Shown one piece after another: positions 59,890 to 64,000 of a stretch of 64,000 nucleotides of DNA. Both the position numbers and the translations under genes were made by a program. The notes beneath the pieces were generated by a model. It did no database searches. It was not told where the DNA came from and saw only the letters and a program-made list of their open reading frames with translations. Source of the stretch: Gammaproteobacteria bacterium (lineage in GTDB: Bacteria > Pseudomonadota > Gammaproteobacteria > GCA-002705445 > GCA-002716945); the NCBI GenBank assembly GCA_016779485.1, contig JADHNN010000004.1:1-64000 (forward strand). The letters run 5' to 3'. Position 1 is the stretch's first letter; every line of letters begins with the position of its first letter.

Positions 59890-60826
59890 TAATTATCGAT
59901 GTGACAATTTTATGTCTCATCACATCTTTTGGTTCAAAGTGTACCGCATCGATTCCTTTGATGTTCAAAATAAACTCAAGACAGTCTTTAAGGCCTGATT
60001 GAGCTTCACGGGGTAAGTCAATTTGACTTACGTCACCCGTAACTACAGTAGAAGAACCGTAGCCTATTCTCGTAAGAAACATTTGCATTTGAGATGTAGT
60101 AGTGTTTTGCGCTTCATCTAATATAATAAATGCATCATTTAAGGTCCTACCTCTCATATATGCAAGTGGAGCTATTTCGATTATATTTTTCTCTAGTAAC
60201 TTATTAACATTTTCAAATCCTAAGCATTCATACAATGAATCATATAAAGGCTGTAAGTATGGATCAATTTTCTCAGCAAGATCGCCCGGTAAAAATCCAA
60301 GCTTTTCACCTGCTTCTATGGCTGGTCTAACAAGAACAATTTTTTTAACTTCTCTCTGTTCTAATGCGTCCACTGCGCATGCAACTGCAAGAAATGTTTT
60401 ACCTGTTCCCGCAGCTCCAATACCAAAGGTTATGGTATTTTTTTTGATGGTTTCAATAAACTTTTTTTGATTATTAGATTTTGGTTTGATAGTATTTTTT
60501 TTTAAATTTAAATCTGTCTTACTACTTTCATCATTAGTAGATAAAAACTCAATAGAATTATTAAGATACAAGTGAAGTTGCTTAGGAGTAATCTCTTCTT
60601 TTTCAGAAAGATCATATATTTTTTCGATAAAGTTAGAGGTACTTGCCACGTTTTCAATTCCACCTGTTATCTTAAATGAATTACCACGATTTGATATTTC
60701 AACATCAAAAAATGATTCTATCTGTCTTATATTTTTATCGAGAAGTCCACATAGATTAATTAGTCGGTCATTATCTATTGGTTCTAACTTAATATGTTGA
60801 TTTGTACTTTTCTTGTTTACTCTCAT
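59855..60826 (-). CDS. PhoH family protein (YbeZ-like)
   Basis: 'TFGIGAAGTGKTFLAVACAVDAL', 'PAIEAGEKLGFLPGDLAEKIDPYLQPLYDSL', 'FIILDEAQNTTTSQMQMFLTRIG'. Start set to MRVNKKS (60826). Confidence 0.94.
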   Translation of the reverse strand: MRVNKKSTNQHIKLEPIDNDRLINLCGLLDKNIRQIESFFDVEISNRGNSFKITGGIENVASTSNFIEKIYDLSEKEEITPKQLHLYLNNSIEFLSTNDESSKTDLNLKKNTIKPKSNNQKKFIETIKKNTITFGIGAAGTGKTFLAVACAVDALEQREVKKIVLVRPAIEAGEKLGFLPGDLAEKIDPYLQPLYDSLYECLGFENVNKLLEKNIIEIAPLAYMRGRTLNDAFIILDEAQNTTTSQMQMFLTRIGYGSSTVVTGDVSQIDLPREAQSGLKDCLEFILNIKGIDAVHFEPKDVMRHKIVTSIINEYEKRKKNKN

Positions 60827-60830
60827 ATAG

Positions 60831-62156
60831 TTATATTCTTCCAATTAAAGAACTTCTGTTTGCGCTTACAATATCCAATTCAATTGTCTTTCCTACGAGT
60901 GACTTTGGTGCTTTAAAATGAACAATTTTATTTGTAAATGTTCTTCCAAAAAGTTCGCCAGATTTTTTCTTCGATTCGCCCTCAACTAATACCTCTTGTT
61001 TGGTGTTAATTAATTTTTCTAGATACTTTCTAGAGTTTTTTCTAATGATATCTTGCACAACTGATAGTCTTTCCTTTTTTATACTTAAAGGAACATCATC
61101 ACCTTCATAAGCAGCGGGTGTTCCAGGTCTTTTACTATAGATAAAACTATAACCATCATCAAAACCAACTTCATCAATAAGATTTATGGTCTCTTCAAAA
61201 TATTGCTTAGTCTCCCCTGGATATCCAACAATAAAATCTGACGTTATACTAATGTCAGGTCTTACCAATCTTACCTTTCTTATCATTTTTTTATACTCAA
61301 GCGTAGTATGTTTGCGTTTCATTCTTGACAAAATAAAATCAGATCCTGATTGCACGGGTAAATGAAGATTGCTACATAACTTATTATTTCTATATTCCTC
61401 AATTAGGTCGTCGGTGAAATCTATGGGGTGAGATGTCGTGTGTCTAATTCTCTGTACACCTTTTATATTTGAAACATATCTTATAAGTTCTGAAAAGTTT
61501 ATTGATTTATTATCTTTTAATCTTATTCCTTTATATGCATTCACATTCTGTCCAAGTAATATTATTTCTTTAACACCATTTTTAACAAGATTAGATATTT
61601 CAAAAATAATTTCATCTAATGTTCTGCTTACTTCCTCGCCTCGAGTATATGGAACAACACAAAAGGTACAATACTTACTACATCCTTCCATAATTGATAC
61701 ATACGCAGATACGCTAGACGAATGAGATTGTGGTAAGTAATCAAACTTTTCTATCAAAGGAAAAGAAACATCAATAGGTTTATGTTCTTTTTCAAGAACG
61801 TCTTCTATCATTTTAGGTAAACGATGCAATGTCTGTGGTCCAAATACTATATCTACTTCTGGTGCCCTGCTACGTATATTTTTTCCCTCTTGTGAGGCAA
61901 CACAACCTCCCACAGCAATCAAAGTTTTTGGTCTGATATTTTTAATTTTTCTCCATCTTCCTAATTCAGAAAATACTTTTTCTTGAGCTTTTTCCCTGAT
62001 AGAACATGTATTTAAAATAAGTAAATCTGCTTTTTGAGGCTCATCAATAGGGGTCATATTAAAATGATGAGAGAGCAGATCTGCAATTTTATTAGAATCA
62101 TACGAATTCATCTGACATCCTTGTGATTTGATGAAATACTTTTTGTTATTTAACAT
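60831..62156 (-). CDS. miaB: tRNA-2-methylthio-N6-dimethylallyladenosine synthase MiaB
   Basis: 'SQGCQMNSYDSNKIADLL', 'MEGCSKYCTFCVVPYTRGEEVSR', 'GQNVNAY', 'SDFIVGYPGET', TRAM domain. Confidence 0.97.
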   Translation of the reverse strand: MLNNKKYFIKSQGCQMNSYDSNKIADLLSHHFNMTPIDEPQKADLLILNTCSIREKAQEKVFSELGRWRKIKNIRPKTLIAVGGCVASQEGKNIRSRAPEVDIVFGPQTLHRLPKMIEDVLEKEHKPIDVSFPLIEKFDYLPQSHSSSVSAYVSIMEGCSKYCTFCVVPYTRGEEVSRTLDEIIFEISNLVKNGVKEIILLGQNVNAYKGIRLKDNKSINFSELIRYVSNIKGVQRIRHTTSHPIDFTDDLIEEYRNNKLCSNLHLPVQSGSDFILSRMKRKHTTLEYKKMIRKVRLVRPDISITSDFIVGYPGETKQYFEETINLIDEVGFDDGYSFIYSKRPGTPAAYEGDDVPLSIKKERLSVVQDIIRKNSRKYLEKLINTKQEVLVEGESKKKSGELFGRTFTNKIVHFKAPKSLVGKTIELDIVSANRSSLIGRI

Positions 62157-62159
62157 CTA

Positions 62160-62585
62160 TTAGAAAGGAATATCTTCATCCTTAATGATATCTTGATTTG
62201 AAAAATCATTATTATCTTGCCTTTCTTGAGATCCAAAGTTATCTGAAGTATCAGCCTTGCTACCTACGAATGTGAAATTATCTGAAATGATATCTGTAGA
62301 ATACTTTTCTATACCATCTTTGTCTTGCCACTTTCTAGTTTGTAGTCTTCCTTCAACATACAATTGCTGTCCTTTGCGCACATACTGGCCTATAGTTTCA
62401 GCAGGTTTATTAAAAAATACTACCCTGTGCCATTCTGTTTTATCCTCATAAGATCCAGATTCTTGGTTTTTAAACTTCCTGTTAGTTGCTAACGATAGAT
62501 TTACAACAGCATTTCCGCTAGGCATAAATTTTACTTCAGGATCATTACCCACTCTACCTAACAATATAACTTTATTTACTGACAA
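62160..62585 (-). CDS. ssb: single-stranded DNA-binding protein
   Basis: '[36 protein letters not shown]', 'EWHRVVFF', C-terminal 'DEDIPF'. Confidence 0.96.
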   Translation of the reverse strand: MSVNKVILLGRVGNDPEVKFMPSGNAVVNLSLATNRKFKNQESGSYEDKTEWHRVVFFNKPAETIGQYVRKGQQLYVEGRLQTRKWQDKDGIEKYSTDIISDNFTFVGSKADTSDNFGSQERQDNNDFSNQDIIKDEDIPF

Positions 62586-63738
62586 TATCTGCTCCTATGA
62601 AATTTCGTGAAAGACAAATTAACACCCACATAACAGATATTACAGCAGTAAAAAAGAAAATGCCACTTAATCCATATACATCATAAAGATAGCCTCCTAT
62701 AAAACCACCGAGAAACGTTCCAAAGAACTGGAATGATGTATAAATACTCATCGTCAAACCGCGTGTTTCTTGATTGGTTTGTTTTGAAAGTGATGATGGT
62801 ATACTTGCTTCTAGTACACTGAACGACCCAATATAAAATATTAAAGCAATCATAATTATAAATAAATTAGTATTATAGAATTGGAATGAAAATATTAATG
62901 AAAATGAAAGTATTATTAGAGAAATGTTTTTAACTAGGACAGGATTTTTTCTATCATATCCCAATAAAGGTAAAGTAATTATTAGAGATAATATAAATAT
63001 CGATGAATAAAGCTGAGGGAATTCACTTACTGAAATCAAATATACATCAGTCATCATTACAGGAATAGCAATAAATAACGATGTAAGTACAGTATGTAGA
63101 ACTAAAATATCTATGTAATGAGGTTTTAGCCTTTTATCAAAAACTAAATTCATTATACTAAAATTGAATTGTGCATTTTTAGCAGGTGTGTTTTTAAACG
63201 ATAACATTAAAAAAATACTTAGCATTGTTAACAAGATAATAAATATGAACAAGCCAGACAATTCAAAATATTTAGACAATAATGGTCCAATAATAAATGA
63301 ACTGAAAAAAGCAGTACCAATTGATATGCCAACTATTGCCATGAATATTGTTCTATTATTTTCTGAAGTGCTATCAGATAAAAGAGCCATAAGAGCTCCT
63401 GAAATTGCACCAGCTCCTTGTAATGCTCTACCTATAATAAGATAGTAAATATTGTCTGTTATTGCGCATATAAATGACCCTAAAAGAAATATGGTCAATC
63501 CAATCAATATAATATTTTTCCTTCCAAAAAAATCAGATAACAAACCGAATGGGATTTGCATAATAGCGTTGGTTAAACCGTAGATACCCAGCGTTAGTCC
63601 AATCAGAAAAGGGGTGGACATATTGTACGAATCAGCAAAAACAGATAGGACAGGAAATATCATGAATGCACCTAACATTCTGAAAAAATATATTAAGGTA
63701 ATTAATATAACTGATTTTTTTTCTACACTCGTAAACAT
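62572..63738 (-). CDS. MFS transporter
   Basis: 12-TM profile, '[35 protein letters not shown]'. Start set to MFTSVEKKS (63738). Confidence 0.88.
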   Translation of the reverse strand: MFTSVEKKSVILITLIYFFRMLGAFMIFPVLSVFADSYNMSTPFLIGLTLGIYGLTNAIMQIPFGLLSDFFGRKNIILIGLTIFLLGSFICAITDNIYYLIIGRALQGAGAISGALMALLSDSTSENNRTIFMAIVGISIGTAFFSSFIIGPLLSKYFELSGLFIFIILLTMLSIFLMLSFKNTPAKNAQFNFSIMNLVFDKRLKPHYIDILVLHTVLTSLFIAIPVMMTDVYLISVSEFPQLYSSIFILSLIITLPLLGYDRKNPVLVKNISLIILSFSLIFSFQFYNTNLFIIMIALIFYIGSFSVLEASIPSSLSKQTNQETRGLTMSIYTSFQFFGTFLGGFIGGYLYDVYGLSGIFFFTAVISVMWVLICLSRNFIGADIVSK

Positions 63739-63800
63739 CAAACAATTATAGCATATGCAAAGTGTTGAGTTTATGGATATAAAAAATGTTATTATTGTCC

Positions 63801-64000
63801 GATGGATAAGTTTATCAAAATAAAAGGCGCTCGTACCCATAACCTTAAAAATATTGATCTCAAACTTCCAAAAAATAATCTGATTACTATTACAGGTCTA
63901 TCTGGTTCAGGAAAATCCTCTCTTGCATTCGATACAATATTTGCTGAAGGCCAGAGAAGATATGTCGAATCATTATCTACTTATGCTAGACAATTTTTAT
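63801..64000 (+). CDS. uvrA: excinuclease ABC subunit A, N-terminal part (truncated by window end)
   Basis: '[66 protein letters not shown]'. Confidence 0.96.

Noticed and set aside
1-64000. CRISPR arrays, prophage, IS elements, tRNA/rRNA genes, defence islands
   Set aside because: Looked through gaps and ORFs; no repeat-spacer structure, transposase, integrase, tRNA-like or rRNA-like sequence was recognised. Intergenic gaps are nearly all under 200 bp.

Overview
This 64 kb window is a compact, AT-rich, gene-dense bacterial chromosome segment. Its content looks gammaproteobacterial and probably marine, but lineage is inferred from gene content and order only. It carries about 55 mostly housekeeping genes. 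I saw no phage, IS element, CRISPR array, tRNA or rRNA. Main blocks: mpl(partial)-msrB-LON protein; ilvD/rnd; ampDE; queH-tatD; a succinyl-CoA-synthetase-like pair that looks like malate-CoA ligase (mtkAB) next to malyl-CoA lyase; a YadGH-like ABC exporter; cobalamin riboswitch-btuB-DUF6580-like membrane protein; nrdAB with an unlisted 49-aa ORF between the genes; mgtE; a Pho-box-preceded porin; an 11-gene phosphate/polyphosphate/arsenate run (phoR-pstS-aquaporin-pstCAB-phoU-phoB-ppk-ppx-arsC); AGCS symporter/nadC/nhaA; tldD/pmbA/nitrilase/yhdP; rsfS-nadD-proA-holA; an Irr-like Fur-family regulator beside DUF3501/Fe-S oxidoreductase/rubrerythrin; pyrD; lptE-leuS-lnt-corC-ybeY-phoH-miaB; ssb; MFS; uvrA(partial). 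The most interesting signals are: (1) an arsenate reductase and an AqpS-like aquaporin built into a pst/pho/ppk/ppx run with three Pho-box-like sites; (2) an mtkA-mtkB-mcl cassette likely to be mis-annotated as sucCD; (3) an Irr-type regulator with a near-perfect Irr-box palindrome on the rubrerythrin promoter -10; (4) a translationally coupled micro-ORF between nrdA and nrdB; (5) a B12-riboswitch transport unit with a candidate inner-membrane partner. Family calls come from reading motifs and from memory; no database search was run.
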